A stretch of 64,000 bases of DNA from Smallanthus sonchifolius (Eukaryota > Streptophyta > Magnoliopsida > Asterales > Asteraceae), in assembly GCA_023525975.1 (NCBI GenBank), contig CM042035.1, positions 28,053,001 to 28,117,000 of the forward strand, written 5' to 3'. Under the pieces are notes generated by a model that ran no database searches, had not been told where the DNA came from, and worked only from the letters and a program-made list of their open reading frames with translations. Position 1 is the first letter of the stretch, and each line of letters begins with the position of its first letter. Shown here in pieces: positions 1 to 10,846 of this stretch. A program made the translations under genes and the position numbers.

Positions 1-212
1 ATATAGGAAGTATCAGCGGCCTATCCACCATGCCCTTCTCATATCACATTAGTTATGTTATTATACATCATGATAGGTTTTATGTCATAACACACGAGAG
101 AACTTGCTATGTTTTCCATACGGTGATTTTTGTAATTACGTGTGCACCTGTGATTATCCAAATCGTCGCATGCTCAGTATAGTTCGTCCCATTGTGTGTG
201 TGGGTCCAGGGG
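1..212. other. Unassigned flank left of element A
   Basis: I see no ORF or recognisable motif. Removing element A and one copy of its GTAAC duplication joins this stretch to 8814 onward, so it is probably the tail of Ty3 element E, whose gag lies at 9647. That assignment is inference. Confidence 0.4.
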
Positions 213-686
213 GTAACTGTAAGGCCCCAAACCCGGGAGGCCCCACGTGTTGGATTTACTCATTCACAAATAGTTCTTAAACTTGAATATCAAAATAACG
301 CAGCGGAAAATTTCATTAAAACATAACCATTACATTGTTCAACATGCGGAAGCGTAACATAGTTTATTACATAAACATAACATAAGCTGATCATAATGGG
401 ATGCCAGTCTTCATATCATCCGGGTAACTCATCAAGCCGCCCAGCATCGCCGTCCATCATCATAACCTGCCTTAACCTGAATGTGCATACTAAAAAGTCA
501 GCTACGCTGGTGAGTTCTAGCTTTACATAAAACCTTAACATAAACATTTTGCCAAAAACATAACATACATTTTTTTAACAAAAGTGTACGTAAAACATGC
601 AGTAACTTAACATCATCATAACATAAGTCAACATGAACCGAATCTGCGCCTTCTCGTAACCGTCAATTCCATACATCGCATACCAG

Positions 687-846
687 CGAATGAACTTAAG
701 GCTTGTTACCTCTAAGTCATCCGTCACACAGGTCCCCTAAGGCTCGTTACCTCTAGGTGGACCAAACATATGTCTCCTAAGGCTAGTTACCTCTAGGTAG
801 ACCAAACATATGCCTCCTAAGGCTCGTTACCTCTAGGTAGACAGAA
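687..846. repeat. Minisatellite in LTR of element A, about 41-bp unit
   Basis: Four imperfect tandem copies of a unit built around 'aaggctcgttacctctagg' followed by 'accaaacatatg'. The matching array in the other LTR is at about 7394-7550. Confidence 0.8.
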
Positions 847-1277
847 CATAACTTAGGCACTATTTCCCCGCAAGGAATAGCACCTTCCATCGGGATCCCG
901 GTAATCCCATGGGTGACCGTCGTCACCTCATCATCAACCAGTTGTACAACCGTTAGCCAGCCACAAAGGCCCCACGTAAGGGTGAGGCCAATACATACAT
1001 ACATACATTAGCTCCCGTAGGAACTCGTGGCAGATTCGTTCAGTCGTGACTTTCATAAAACCTTTACCTCATCTCATTTAAAGCATTCATACGTTTTATT
1101 AAACAAAACATCATCTCTTTCGTAAACCTTTCGTAAACTTCATTTGGCAAAACATTTCATAAACATCATTTCGTAAAACATCCTTTCATAAAAACATCAT
1201 TTCGTATGTATGCACACCAGCCCAAAACATTAATTAAAACATTCTAAACATACTAACTTTACTTAACCAGCCTTGTG

Positions 1278-1505
1278 CCTGCGCACTTAGCAAGTGCGCA
1301 GGGCCTAGTTCTTGCGTACTTAATAAGTGCGCAGACTTTGCTTCATGCGCACTTGGTAAGTGCGCATGACCTTCTTCTTGCGTACATGACAAGTACGCAG
1401 AACCTTTCTTCTTGCGTACATGACAAGTACGCAGAACCTTTCTCCTTGCGTACTTGATAAGTATGAAGGATCCTCTTCCTGCGTACTTGATAAGTACGCA
1501 GGATC
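1278..1505. repeat. Array of short palindromes in the 3' LTR of element A
   Basis: About seven palindromes spaced roughly 35 bp apart. The first (1278-1302) is a perfect 11-bp stem with a 3-base apex, of core form GCGCACTT-n3-AAGTGCGC. Others are GCGTACTT-n3-AAGTACGC, and one has a G.T pairing. The same motif occurs in the LTRs of Ty1 elements D and K in this window. In the coding orientation of A the array lies downstream of the candidate TATA box, so it would be transcribed. Confidence 0.9.
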
Positions 1506-1858
1506 TGCTTCTCCGCAAAAAAACCCTAACTTTCGCATTCGGGTCTGATCACGTCAAGATCTCGAACTTGTTTCCATTCAAAACATTTGCTTTTCATTAA
1601 GGAATTCAAAACTATGTTTTTCTTCCAGTTTCATCCGTAAAAACGTTACCTTTTCATCCAAAACCCGAAAAACCCAAAACGAACAAAAACTTAGATCTAG
1701 GCCAGATCGTTACCTGTATCGAGCTTCTGATCCGGAGGTTCTTCTCACGAGCTCTGGAGCAACACACTTCTTCAATCTCGAGTCGATCCAACAACTTTCT
1801 CTCTCTACGGTTTCTCTCTCTAGATGTGGCAAATGAGAGAAAATGTGGAGTGTGTTGG

Positions 1859-1868
1859 CTATATAAAG
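1859..1868 (-). promoter_or_regulatory. Candidate TATA box in the LTR of element A
   Basis: On the minus strand it reads CTTTATATAG, about 110 bases into the LTR. The other LTR copy has one substitution here ('ctatttaaag' on plus). Position and composition fit a U3 promoter, but no start site can be seen. Confidence 0.4.
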
Positions 1869-1974
1869 GGAAAGGACTCCATCTAGCCCGGCTCGTCACG
1901 CCTCGTTCATTTATTCCTGTCGTCTTACGTATAACCCGTTATTTTAATCATCGTCTTATTTTTGGGATGTTACA

Positions 1975-2016
1975 AGTCTACCCCCCCGTATAATAGGTTT
2001 CGTCCCCGAAACCTAT
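1975..2016 (-). promoter_or_regulatory. Polypurine tract and adjacent hairpin of element A
   Basis: On the minus strand a run of seven G followed by TAGACT abuts the 3' LTR, as expected of a plus-strand primer. Just upstream, 1993-2016 forms a perfect 10-bp stem with a 4-base loop (ATAGGTTTCG-tccc-CGAAACCTAT on plus). It immediately follows the end of the integrase ORF. Confidence 0.75.
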
Positions 2017-2747
2017 CATAAGTCAAATAGTTGGGGGTACAACTCCCTCATTTCTGTCTCCGTTTCCCAAGTGGCTTCCGATCCCTTTCGATGCTTCCAT
2101 TGGACTTTAACCAATTGGATAACTTTATTACGTAAACGTTTCTCCTTTCGATCTAGGATGACCACGGGCTCTTCGATGTAGTTAAGGCTATTGTCGACCT
2201 CGATGTCAGTAAGTGGTACGTGAGCCGATTCATCCGCCAAGCACTTCCGCAAGTGTGATACATGGAAGGTAGGATGAATTCTACTTAACTCATCAGGCAA
2301 CTCTAACCGATAAGCGACTTCACCAACCCGTGCCATTATCTTGAATGGTCGAAAAAACCTCGGACTTAACTTTCCTCTCTTCCTGAATCGCATGATCCCC
2401 TTCCAGGGAGATACCTTCAACATTACACGATCCCCAACGTTAAACTCAATAGGCCTTCGTCGTTTATCCGCGTAGGATTTCTGACGATCATGTGCGGCCT
2501 TCATTCGTGCTTTGATTTGATCAAACCTGTCCGACGTTTCTCTTATGACTTCAAGACTTCCTAACTCCTTCTGTCCAATCTCACCCCAACAAACGGGGGT
2601 CCTGCATCTTCTCCCGTACAACATTTCGTAAGGCGGCATGCCTATCGTCGTGTGATAACTATTGTTGTAGGAGAATTCGGCTAATGGCAGATGACTGTCC
2701 CAACTTCCACCGAAGTCAATAATACAAGCACGAAGCATATCCTCCAA
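2016..2747 (-). pseudogene. Element A integrase C-terminus with chromodomain-like tail
   Basis: A 243-codon open stretch covers the end of the integrase core and its C-terminal domain. The start includes a motif resembling 'PPYEMLYGRRCRTP'. Near the end, after about residue 190, comes a chromodomain-like segment with 'VQWKHRKGSEATWE'. In chromoviruses such a tail is thought to steer integration towards heterochromatin. It is separated from the upstream integrase part by an in-frame TAA near 2754, which one C-to-T change of a CAA codon would explain, and by a frameshift near 2840. It ends next to the polypurine tract, as is usual for this lineage. Confidence 0.9.
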
Positions 2748-2840
2748 TGTTTAAATGGTCCTTTCGGACTGTCTATCCGTTTGCGGGTGGTATGCCGTGC
2801 TGATATTAAGCCTCGTTCCCATCGCCTCGTGAAATCTTTT

Positions 2841-3305
2841 TCAGAACCTCGATGTGAATCGTGTGTCCCGGTCAGATATGATCATCAAAGGCATCCCATG
2901 TCGTGCTACTAATTCGTTAATAAATACTTCCGCTAACCTTTCCGACGAGAACGTCTCACGAATTGGTAGGAAATGAGCACTCTTCGTTAAATGGTCCATA
3001 ATTACCCAAATGGTGTCATGACCTTTAGCTGTGCGAGGTAGCTTGGTTATGAAGTCCATGGTAATGTGTTCCCACTTCCATTCCGGTATATCAAGTGGTT
3101 GAATCTTTCCATACGGTTTCTGGTGTTCGGCCTTTACTTGTGAGCAAGTCAAGCACTTGCTTACATACTTTGTCACCTCATGTTTCATTCCAGGCCACCA
3201 ATATTCCCTCCTCAGATCTTGGTACATTTTATTGGTGCCGGGATGGATAGAGTATCGAGACTTATGAGCCTCATCCAAGATTTTAGTTCTAATCTCGCCA
3301 CCCAT
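2841..3305 (-). pseudogene. Element A integrase: zinc-binding and catalytic core
   Basis: This piece carries the HHCC zinc-binding region (HPGTNKMYQDLRREYWWPG, then CLTC) and the start of the catalytic core with the first acidic residue (TMDFITKLP) and a second in 'IISDRDTRF'. Integrase joins the element cDNA to chromosomal DNA in the nucleus. The frame is lost at about 2840 and upstream at about 3320, so this is a fragment of a once continuous polyprotein. There is no start codon of its own. Confidence 0.9.
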
Positions 3306-3601
3306 AGGTATCCATACCGTCCAAAACGTGTCCTAACACCAAGGGTGTTATATTCCAACTTGTCCTGTTGGCCAACCATTCTTTCTTTCTTTATGTTTTC
3401 TTCCTTAAGTGCTTCATCTTGAGCTCTTTCAATTTCCCTCATCACATCTGAGGTTACCACAATCTGGCAAGCTTTCACTCTAATAGGAGCAGGCACATCC
3501 TTTCGGCTTAAAGCGTCAGTCACCACGTTAGCCTTTCCGGGATGGTATATGATTTCACAGTCATAATCTTTCAATAGTTCCAACCATCGTCTCTGCCTCA
3601 T
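3306..3601 (-). pseudogene. Element A RNase H end / linker fragment
   Basis: The fragment starts with 'MRQRRWLELLKDYD' and contains 'HPGKANVVTDALSRK', the typical end of the Ty3 RNase H region. A deletion of roughly 40 bases at about 3600 removes the preceding RNase H segment and shifts the frame relative to the reverse transcriptase piece. A second frameshift near 3320 separates it from integrase. Confidence 0.85.
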
Positions 3602-4757
3602 ATTCGGAGTAAATAGTAAAATTCACCCCGTAAAGGTAGTGCCTCCAGATTTTTAATGCGAATACGACAGCAGCAAGTTCCAAGTCGTGAGTCGGATAGT
3701 TAGCTTCGTGAATCTTCAACTGCCGTGACGCATACGCGATCACTCTCCCGCGTTGCATCAACACGCATCCCAATCCCTGGCCCGAAGCGTCAGAGTATAC
3801 CACCAAGTCTTCATTTCCCTCTGGAAGGGCCAAGACTGGGGATTGGGTTAGCTTCTCCTTCAATTTCTTAAACGCCTCATCCTGGGTCGAACCCCATTCA
3901 TACTTTACCTCATTCCGAGTCAACTTTGTCAACGGCGAAGCTATTTTAGAGAAATCCTGGATGAATCTCCGATAGTAGCCTGCCAATCCCAAGAAACTGC
4001 GGATTTCAGTTGGCGTCTTAGGAATGTTCCATTCCTTTACTGTCATTATATTTGTTGGGTCAACCATAATGCCGTTCAGGTTAATGACGTGACCTAGGAA
4101 TTGGACTTCCCTAAGCCAGAACGCGCATTTGGAGAACTTAGCATACAACTTTTCCTTCTTCAGAGCCTCCAATACCTCCTTCAAGTGACATGCGTGATCA
4201 CCCTCATTCTTGGAGTATATGAGGATATCATCGATGAACACGATTACCGATCGGTCCAGCATTGGTCGACAAACTCTATTCATCAAATCTATGAACGCTG
4301 CGGGGGCGTTTGGCAATCGGAAAGACATTACGCGGAACTCGAAATGTCCATAACGCGTGCGAAATGCAGTTTTCGGTATGTCTTCTTCCCTCACCTTCAA
4401 CTGATGGTACCCGGACCGAAGGTCGATTTTCGAGAACCAACTTGCGCCTTGCAATTGGTCGAACAGGTCGTCGATCCTTGGTAAAGGGTACTTGTTCTTC
4501 ACCGTACGTTTGTTCAACTCGCGATAATCAATACACATTCTCATCGAACCGTCTTTCTTCTTCACAAACAACACCGGAGCACCCCACGGCGAGATGCTCG
4601 GTTGGACAAATCCTTTATCAAGTAACTCGTCTAGTTGTGCCATTAATTCTTTCATCTCCACCGGTGCTAGTCGATATGGAGCCTTAGCCACGGGCTGGGC
4701 ATCTGGTACTAAGTCGATTCGAAATTCAATCTCTCTGTCGGGTGGTATCCCAGGCAA
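3561..4757 (-). pseudogene. Element A reverse transcriptase and RNase H
   Basis: This 398-codon stretch holds the Ty3-type reverse transcriptase. It has 'KKKDGSMRMCIDYRELN' near residue 70 and the catalytic FIDD (the family's Y/F-x-D-D box) at about residues 174-177. The RNase H start 'VVYSDASGQGLGCVL' lies near residue 315. The enzyme copies element RNA into cDNA and degrades the RNA strand. It is cut off upstream by an in-frame TAG at about 4758-4760 that separates it from protease. Downstream, a deletion gives about ten out-of-frame residues. The frame is otherwise long and clean, which argues for modest age. Confidence 0.93.
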
Positions 4758-4760
4758 ATC

Positions 4761-5354
4761 CTATGGAAACACCTCCGGGTACTCGCGTACCACGGGTACA
4801 TCGTCTAGTTCCCTCACTTCCTTACACTTGTCAATCACGTACACCAGATAAGCCTCGCATCCGCGCCTCAAGTAATTTGTTGCCTTAATCACCGAGATGA
4901 CGTTTGTCATCGGGGCGTCACGATCTCCAAAAACCTCGACTTTGCTACCATCCGGAGCCCTGAGACGGATTATCTTTCGTTTGCATATAATTTGCGCTTC
5001 ATTGGCAGTTAGCCAATCCATACCTAACACGACATCGAACCCTCCCAAAACCATAACAAACAACCTGACGGGGAATCTATGGCCTTCTATTTTTATCGTG
5101 GAATTGTCAACTACATCGGTCACTCTCACAGTTCTACCCTCAGCGATTTCTACGCTAAAAGCCCTTTCTAGCTTACTCACAGTGTACTTTACTCTTTTAC
5201 AAAAAGTTACAGATATAAAATTCTTACTGGCACCCGAATCAAATAACACAGATACAAAAGTGTTGTCAAGGATAAACATACCTGACGCCACGTCGGGGTC
5301 CACTCTGGCCTGTTCCTGCGTCAGCGCATAGGCTCGAGTCTTCGCTCGAGGCAT
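4761..5354 (-). pseudogene. Element A aspartic protease
   Basis: The catalytic motif DSGA is present in 'VLFDSGASKNFISV', about 40 residues in. It is followed by the usual retropepsin segment with 'VVLGMDWL'. The protease would cut the gag-pol polyprotein. It was probably continuous with gag, since only a TGA at 5385-5387 intervenes and the frame is the same. It ends at an in-frame TAG before reverse transcriptase. Confidence 0.9.
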
Positions 5355-5384
5355 GTCTTCTTTCTTTTCGGGGCCTTTCCCTTT

Positions 5385-6560
5385 TCACGCTTCACCCATT
5401 CTTGGTTTGGTGCATTCCCGGCTCATGTGGCCGCTTTCACCACAATTATAACATTTAATGCCTTGCATGCATTCATGGGAGTAGTGCCCAGTCTTGCCAC
5501 ATTTGTAGCACAGATTTGTCCCTAGACGACATTCACCCGCATGTCTTACTCCACATCTTCCACAGACTGCCGTCTCGCCTACCCTGGCCTGTTTGTCCCA
5601 AGCCCCAAACAACTTCCCACCCGATCGCTTAGCGGGAAAACTCAGCTTCTTCTTAGGCTCCTCAATGGCAACGACATTCAGTGCCAGATCATCAAATACC
5701 ACGCCGCTTAGTTCTACTACCGAATCATAGGTAGTAGGGGCGTTTGCCTTAACATAGGTGCGGACCTGGTCCAGCAGCCCTTGAATGTAGCAGGCAATCT
5801 TTCTTTCCTCAGTCGTGACAAGATGTGGCACTAGACGTGCCAATTCATTAAATCTGGTATTGTACTGCTCGTGCGTCATGCTTCCGGCCTTCAAACCTAG
5901 AAATTCCCTCTCTACTTTCTCAATCTCATTCCTTGGACAGAAGTTCTTGATCACCAGAGTTTTCAAGTCATTCCACATCATCGAGTCAACAACCTCATCC
6001 CCCTTAGCCTGACGTACACCTTCCCACCAGTGGGATGCTTCCTCCCTTAAGGAGTTAGCAGCAAACTTCACAACTTGACTCGCTCGGCATTCGCTCAGAT
6101 GAATGGCAGCCTCCATACGAATCACCCAATCAAACGTAGCCACCACGTCCTTCTTCCCAGTCAGGACCGGCGGATCACATGCCTTAAAGGACTTATAGTC
6201 GCAACCACGGTTAAGCAGTGCGTTGATTGCCTCAGTGTTCGGGGTACCAACCGCCGTGTTAGACCCACCCGTCTCACTAGCCTTCTTTAATGCTTCTGCC
6301 AACAGTCCTGGCAGAGAAACCTTCATCAACTCAGTGAACTCGCGTGCTAGAGCCGCTCTCACTTCCGGTTCAAAAGTGAATTATTGTTCTCCTACATGAT
6401 TCGGCTGAGTCCCGTGCACACTAACTTCTGGCTCAGTGTGAACACTTCCTTCTTCACTGTACTCTTGGCGTGCAGGGGTCCTGCCACGTCCACCATTACG
6501 ACCACCTGTACGACCACCGGTATGGCCCCCACCACGCCTTCCGTTTCCTCTCCTTGCCAT
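5385..6560 (-). pseudogene. Element A gag (capsid and zinc knuckles)
   Basis: The likely start is the ATG at 6558-6560, which opens an Arg/Gly-rich N-terminus (MARRGNGRRGG). An in-frame TAA at 6381-6383, one base from CAA, breaks the frame after about 59 codons. The rest contains the capsid region ('ASHWWEGV', 'FLGLKAGSMTHEQYNTRF') and, near the end, two CCHC knuckles (CYKCGKTGHYSHEC and CYNCGESGHMSREC) after a further Cys-rich motif. Gag builds the virus-like particle and packages element RNA. The TGA end at 5385 may also be a mutated CGA, because protease follows in the same frame. Confidence 0.92.
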
Positions 6561-6877
6561 TTCGTTCTATAAGACAAAGAATCCAATGTCATCACGCTAG
6601 TTAACAAATAGAATTCAACAAGCACTGTAAGATGTTAATATACACTGGCCATCTGCAATTAACCATTACACTACCTTTCGATTTCTATTTGACCACCTTT
6701 GTGATTCCATCAGACACAAGTCCTTACCTAACCCTTTCTAAGGCATACTATATATGTAAATATATACTACCTTCATACCGGATGCTGTGGCTTGAGTTAC
6801 CCGTACTGGCATCCGCTTTCGGTCCCATTCACAATTTAAGTTCAGACACTGGGAGTGTCCGAATCTCTCAAACTATT
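6561..6877 (-). other. Leader of element A between primer site and gag
   Basis: About 320 bp of non-coding internal leader between the primer-binding site and the gag start. No ORF belongs to it. Confidence 0.7.
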
Positions 6878-6889
6878 GCTCTGATACCA
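6878..6889 (-). promoter_or_regulatory. Primer-binding site of element A (initiator-Met tRNA type)
   Basis: On the minus strand it reads TGGTATCAGAGC, complementary to the 3' end of the initiator methionine tRNA. It lies three bases past the 5' LTR. Confidence 0.93.
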
Positions 6890-6892
6890 ACA

Positions 6893-8808
6893 TGTAAGGC
6901 CCCAAACCCGGGAGGCCCCACGTGTTGGATTTACTCATTCACAAACAGTTCTTAAACTTGAATATCAAAATAACGCAGCGGAAAATTTCATTAAAACATA
7001 ACCATTACATTGTTCAACATGCGGAAGCGTAACATAGTTTATTACATAAACATAACATAAGCTGATCATAACGGGATGCCAGTCTTCATATCATCCGGGT
7101 AACTCATCAAGCCGCCCAGCATCGCCGTCCATCATCATAACCTGCCTTAACCTGAATGTGCATACTAAAAAGTCAGCTACGCTGGTGAGTTCTAGCTTTA
7201 CATAAAACCTTAACATAAACATTTTGCCAAAAACATAACATACATTTGTTTAACAAAAGCGTACGTAAAACATGCAGTAACTTAACATCATCATAACATC
7301 GTAACATAGCATCATAACATAAGTCAACATGAACCGAATATGCGCCTTCTCGTAACCGTAAATTCCATACATCGCATACGAGCGAATGAACTGAAGGCTC
7401 GTTACCTCTAAGTCATCCGTCACACAGGTCCCCTAAGGCTCGTTACCTCTACGTGGACCAAACATATGTCTCCTATGGCTCGTTACCTCTAGGTAGACCA
7501 AACATATGCCTCCTAAGGCTCGTTACCTCTAGGTAGACAGAACATAACTTAGGCACTATTTACCCGCACGGAATAGCAGCTTCCATCGGGATCCTGGTAA
7601 TCCCATGGGTGACCGTCGTCACCCCATCATCAACCAGTTGTACAACCGTTAGCCAGCCACAAAGGCCCCCCGTAAGGGTGAGGCCAATACATACATACAT
7701 ACCTTAGCTCTTGTAGGAACTCGTGGCAGATTTGTTCATTCGTGACTTTCATAAAAACTTTACCTAATCTCATTTAAAGCATTCGTACGTTTTATTAAAC
7801 AAAACATCATCTCTTTCGTAAACCTTTCGTAAACTTCATTTGGCAAAACATTTCATAAACATCATTTCGTAAAACATCCTTTTGTAAAAACATCATTTCG
7901 TATGTATGCACAGCAGCCCAAAACATTAATTAAAACATTTAAAGAAGGGCTTCTAGAACTCACCTGATAAGCTAATCTGGGTTATCCTAAACAAAGGTCC
8001 AACAACTTCACTTCCGATCCGAATTGATTAGTTAAATACACATCAGACCAATCCCGACTCTAACGGTTTAACCATTCTAAACATACTAACTTTACTTAAC
8101 CAGCCTGGTGCCTGCGCACTTAGCAACTGCGCAGGGCATAGTTCTTGAGTACTTAATAAGTGCGCAGACTTTGCTTCATGCACACTTGGTAAGTGCGCAT
8201 GACCTTCTTCTTGCGTACATGACAAGTACGCAGAACCTTTCTTCTTGCGTACATGACAAGTACGCAGAACCTTTCTCCTTGCGTACTTGATAAGTACGCA
8301 GGATCCTCTTCCTGCGTACTTGATAAGTACGCAGGATCTGCTTCTCCGCAAAAAAACCCTAACTTTCGCATTCGGGTCTGATCACGTCAAGATCCCGAAC
8401 TTGTTTCCATTCAAAACGTTTGCTTTTCATTAAGGAATTAAAAACTATGTTTTTCTTCCATTTTCATCCGTAAAAACGTTACCTTTTCATCCAAAACCCG
8501 AAAAACCCCAAAACGAACAAAAACTCAGATCTAGGCCAGATCGTTACCTGTATCGAGCTTCTGATCCAGAGGTTCTTCTCACGAGCTCTGGAGCAACACA
8601 CTTCTTCAATCTCGAGTCGATCCGCCAACTTTCTCTCTCTACGGTTTCTCTCTCTAGATGTGGCAAATGAGAGAAAAGGTGGAGTGTGTTGGCTATTTAA
8701 AGGGAAAGGACTCCATCTAGCCCGGCCCGTCACGCCTCGTTCATTTATTCCTGTCGTCTTACGTATAACCCATTATTTTAATCGTCGTCTTATTTTTGGG
8801 ATGTTACA
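6893..8808 (-). repeat. 5' LTR of element A
   Basis: Right-hand copy, 1916 bp, starting TGTAAGGCC and ending GATGTTACA on plus. It matches 218-1974 apart from small indels and about 145 bp missing from the left copy. It is followed by the target duplication GTAAC. Confidence 0.95.
8108..8342. repeat. Palindrome array in the 5' LTR of element A
   Basis: This is the counterpart of 1278-1505. The first palindrome has acquired a mismatch (AAGTGCGC changed to AACTGCGC), while another that is damaged in the left LTR is perfect here (GCGTACTT-n3-AAGTACGC at about 8281-8301). Confidence 0.9.
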
Positions 8809-8813
8809 GTAAC

Positions 8814-9640
8814 ACAAAATCACTTAATTTGTAACTATTGTTTTCGCGTATGTGTTGCTAAAAAATTAACTATGTCCATAGATAGTAGAGTCAATCATGT
8901 ACTAAAGAGTAATAACGTGGCATAATTTAGGGGGGGAGGGTTCCATAGCTTCCTCGTGTTTGAACAAGAATACGTCAAACCCTGAGTAGCTTTTATGGAT
9001 AAGGTGAATAATCATGCCTTGTGTATGATGTACTTAATCAATCGCAACAATGTAAACAATCTAATCCCGTGTATAATGTAAGCACTCAAGTTTCCATGTG
9101 TGATCTAGTGTTATGTACATTGTAAGCAAATAGGTTTCAGGTATAATGTGAGTAATGTAGCATCATGTATATTTTATAGTGTGAACAATTTTAGTATCAT
9201 GTATTTTGTAAACAAATAAGATTCATGTATTATGTGATCAATCAAGTATAATGTATATTGCAAACAAACAAGTTTCATGTATCATGTGATTAACCTAGTA
9301 TCATGCATATTGTAACCAACTAAGTTTTATGTATCGTGTGAGCTTTTATTTGTAAGTTATTGGATCTCATGAGTAACGTAAATTTATTGAATTTTGTAGG
9401 TGATATCACTCGGTGCTTATGTACAATGTGGGTAGTCGAGTTTTATATTTTCAAAGTCGCCAGTGCTTATACGAATGGTTAATGGTGAAATGATTCATCT
9501 TCTTGAAGTTGGCTAGCAAGCTCAAAATTTTTTATGACAAGCGTAGTAGGTGTAAATAGTTCAAACACTGGCATGATAACGTAAATGATTTCAATGCATA
9601 ATTTATTCTTGACTAGGTCTCTATTTGACTACATCTTGCA
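8814..9640. repeat. Non-coding tail of element E with degenerate tandem units
   Basis: No pol-like ORF follows E's gag here. From about 9050 to 9345 the sequence is a run of degenerate units of roughly 45-50 bp. They are built on 'catgtatcatgtga' and 'tgtaaacaaataag', alternating 'atgtatattg' and 'atgtgat' motifs. This could be a decayed minisatellite in the 3' region of E. Confidence 0.45.
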
Positions 9641-9646
9641 CTAGCT

Positions 9647-10846
9647 TCAACTGGTTTCATTCACTGCTTCGGTGTTGACTTGAGTTTCGTTAGTGTTTAT
9701 GTTGAAGGAATGCCCACGAGCACTACCAGGGTTTGCATTGGCTATCCTTGTGCATTGGTTTCTAAAGTGTTTTGGATTACCACATTCATAACAAGCACGC
9801 CCATTAGTAATGTCCGGTACAACTTGATTGGCAACTTGCTTATTGGCTAGGTTTCCCTGGTGGGTTTGACTAACAGGTGGTCTAGATTGGCAAGTGTTTG
9901 CTACATGACCATACTTTCCATAATTGGCACATAGACGACATGGTATGTTTGGGAAGTGATGATAATTGCATGTGTTGCACAAAGGATTTTGCCCACATAT
10001 GGTTTCTTATTCTGGTTTTGGGCTAGGGGAGCAACTTGGTTGATGGGTACAACGGGGATAAAGACAACACAGTTACGTTTCTTATTGTAGTGAGGAGTTT
10101 TGGGTTTGTCTTCCTTAGAGGGTTCAGAAGAGGCTGTTGGGTCAATGACTTTCTTTGCACCTTTCCTTGTTAGTGTACCCGCCTTTACATGGTTATCAGT
10201 TAATGTGGTAGCTAGGCGGATAGCGTCTTCAAGAGTAGTTGGATTTCTTCCTAGGACAGTATCTTGAATTTTCATGGGCAGACCACCGATGTATTTTTCA
10301 ATACCTCGAATCAGTGGGGTGACCATGTGGGGTACCAGAAGACTTAACTCATGGAAACGAGTTGTGTAGGCTAAACTTTCACCACTGTCTTGGGTAAGAT
10401 CCCAAAACACAGCCTCCAGCTTCTTCATTTCATTGCAAGGACAGAACTCCTCGGTCATGAGTCTCTTAACTTCATCCCATGGCAAGGCCATGGTCACATC
10501 CACACCCCCGTTCCTCTTCTCACCATTCCACCAAGTGAGCGCCCATTTTTGAAAGACGATGGTGGCATAGCAAACCCGAAGATTGTCAGGGAAATCATTG
10601 TTGAGAAAAGTGTTTTCAATGCTTTCAATCCATTGAAGGAGGCCCGTAGCTCCTTTGGTGCCATCGAACTTGATGGGGAGTTGCATGAGTTAAAGTGTTT
10701 GAAAGTGCATGGGGGTGGGTTGGCACCACCACCACAACCATTATTAGCACTGTTGTTAGTGCCACCATTGTTGTTATTGGCCTGAGTGAGTTGGTTCACA
10801 AGTTGAGTGAGAAGAGCAGCAAGGTAATTGTTGTTGTTGTTGGTCT
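9647..10846 (-). pseudogene. Element E gag, Ty3/Gypsy, 3' part
   Basis: The fragment contains a Ty3 capsid region ('ALTWWNGEKRN', 'EEFCPCNEMKKLEAVFWDL', 'YTTRFHELSLLVPHMV'). It ends with zinc-knuckle-like motifs: one atypical (CRLCANYGKYGHVANTC) and one CCHC (CYECGNPKHFRNQC). It decays through frameshifts near 9985 and 10690. The N-terminal, Asn-rich part (10690-10841) continues, after removal of the solo LTR O, into the start codon region at 15781-15802. No protease or polymerase follows, so E is either a gag-only derivative or has lost pol. Confidence 0.85.

Larger units (their letters stand above)
218..1974 (-). repeat. 3' LTR of element A
   Basis: This is the left LTR, which is the 3' LTR because the element reads on the minus strand. 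It matches 6893-8808 along its length. It lacks about 145 bp present in the right copy (around 7938-8082), with short homology at the break near 1243. It also lacks a short repeat near 7290. In coding orientation it starts TGTAACATCCC and ends GGGGCCTTACA. Confidence 0.95.
218..8808 (-). mobile_element. Element A: Ty3/Gypsy Tekay-type chromovirus, full length but decayed
   Basis: Two long terminal repeats (218-1974 and 6893-8808) flank gag, protease, reverse transcriptase, RNase H, integrase and a chromodomain-like C-terminus on the minus strand. The order PR-RT-RH-IN identifies Ty3/Gypsy. The basic/aromatic chromodomain-like tail after integrase points to the Tekay (Del) lineage. Both ends show TGTAA...TTACA, and the insert is bounded by the 5-bp target duplication GTAAC at 213-217 and 8809-8813. 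A methionine-tRNA-type primer site lies at 6878-6889 and a polypurine tract at 1975-1990. Stops and frameshifts interrupt every domain, so this copy cannot make its own proteins. It inserted into the non-coding tail of element E. Confidence 0.95.

Noticed and set aside
1278..1505. CRISPR array, because of regularly spaced palindromic repeats
   Set aside because: The repeats are short and variable, the spacers are similar to one another, and the array lies inside a plant LTR.
1234..1538. Short ORFs with repeating 'YLLSTQ' or 'AHLLSAQ' units over the palindrome arrays (also near 8043-8371, 20493-20726 and 60706-61002)
   Set aside because: They arise from translating tandem palindromes. They occur on both strands and have no start context or conservation, so I do not call them genes.
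4101..5331. Plus-strand ORFs over the pol region of element A
   Set aside because: They are antisense shadows of protease and reverse transcriptase.
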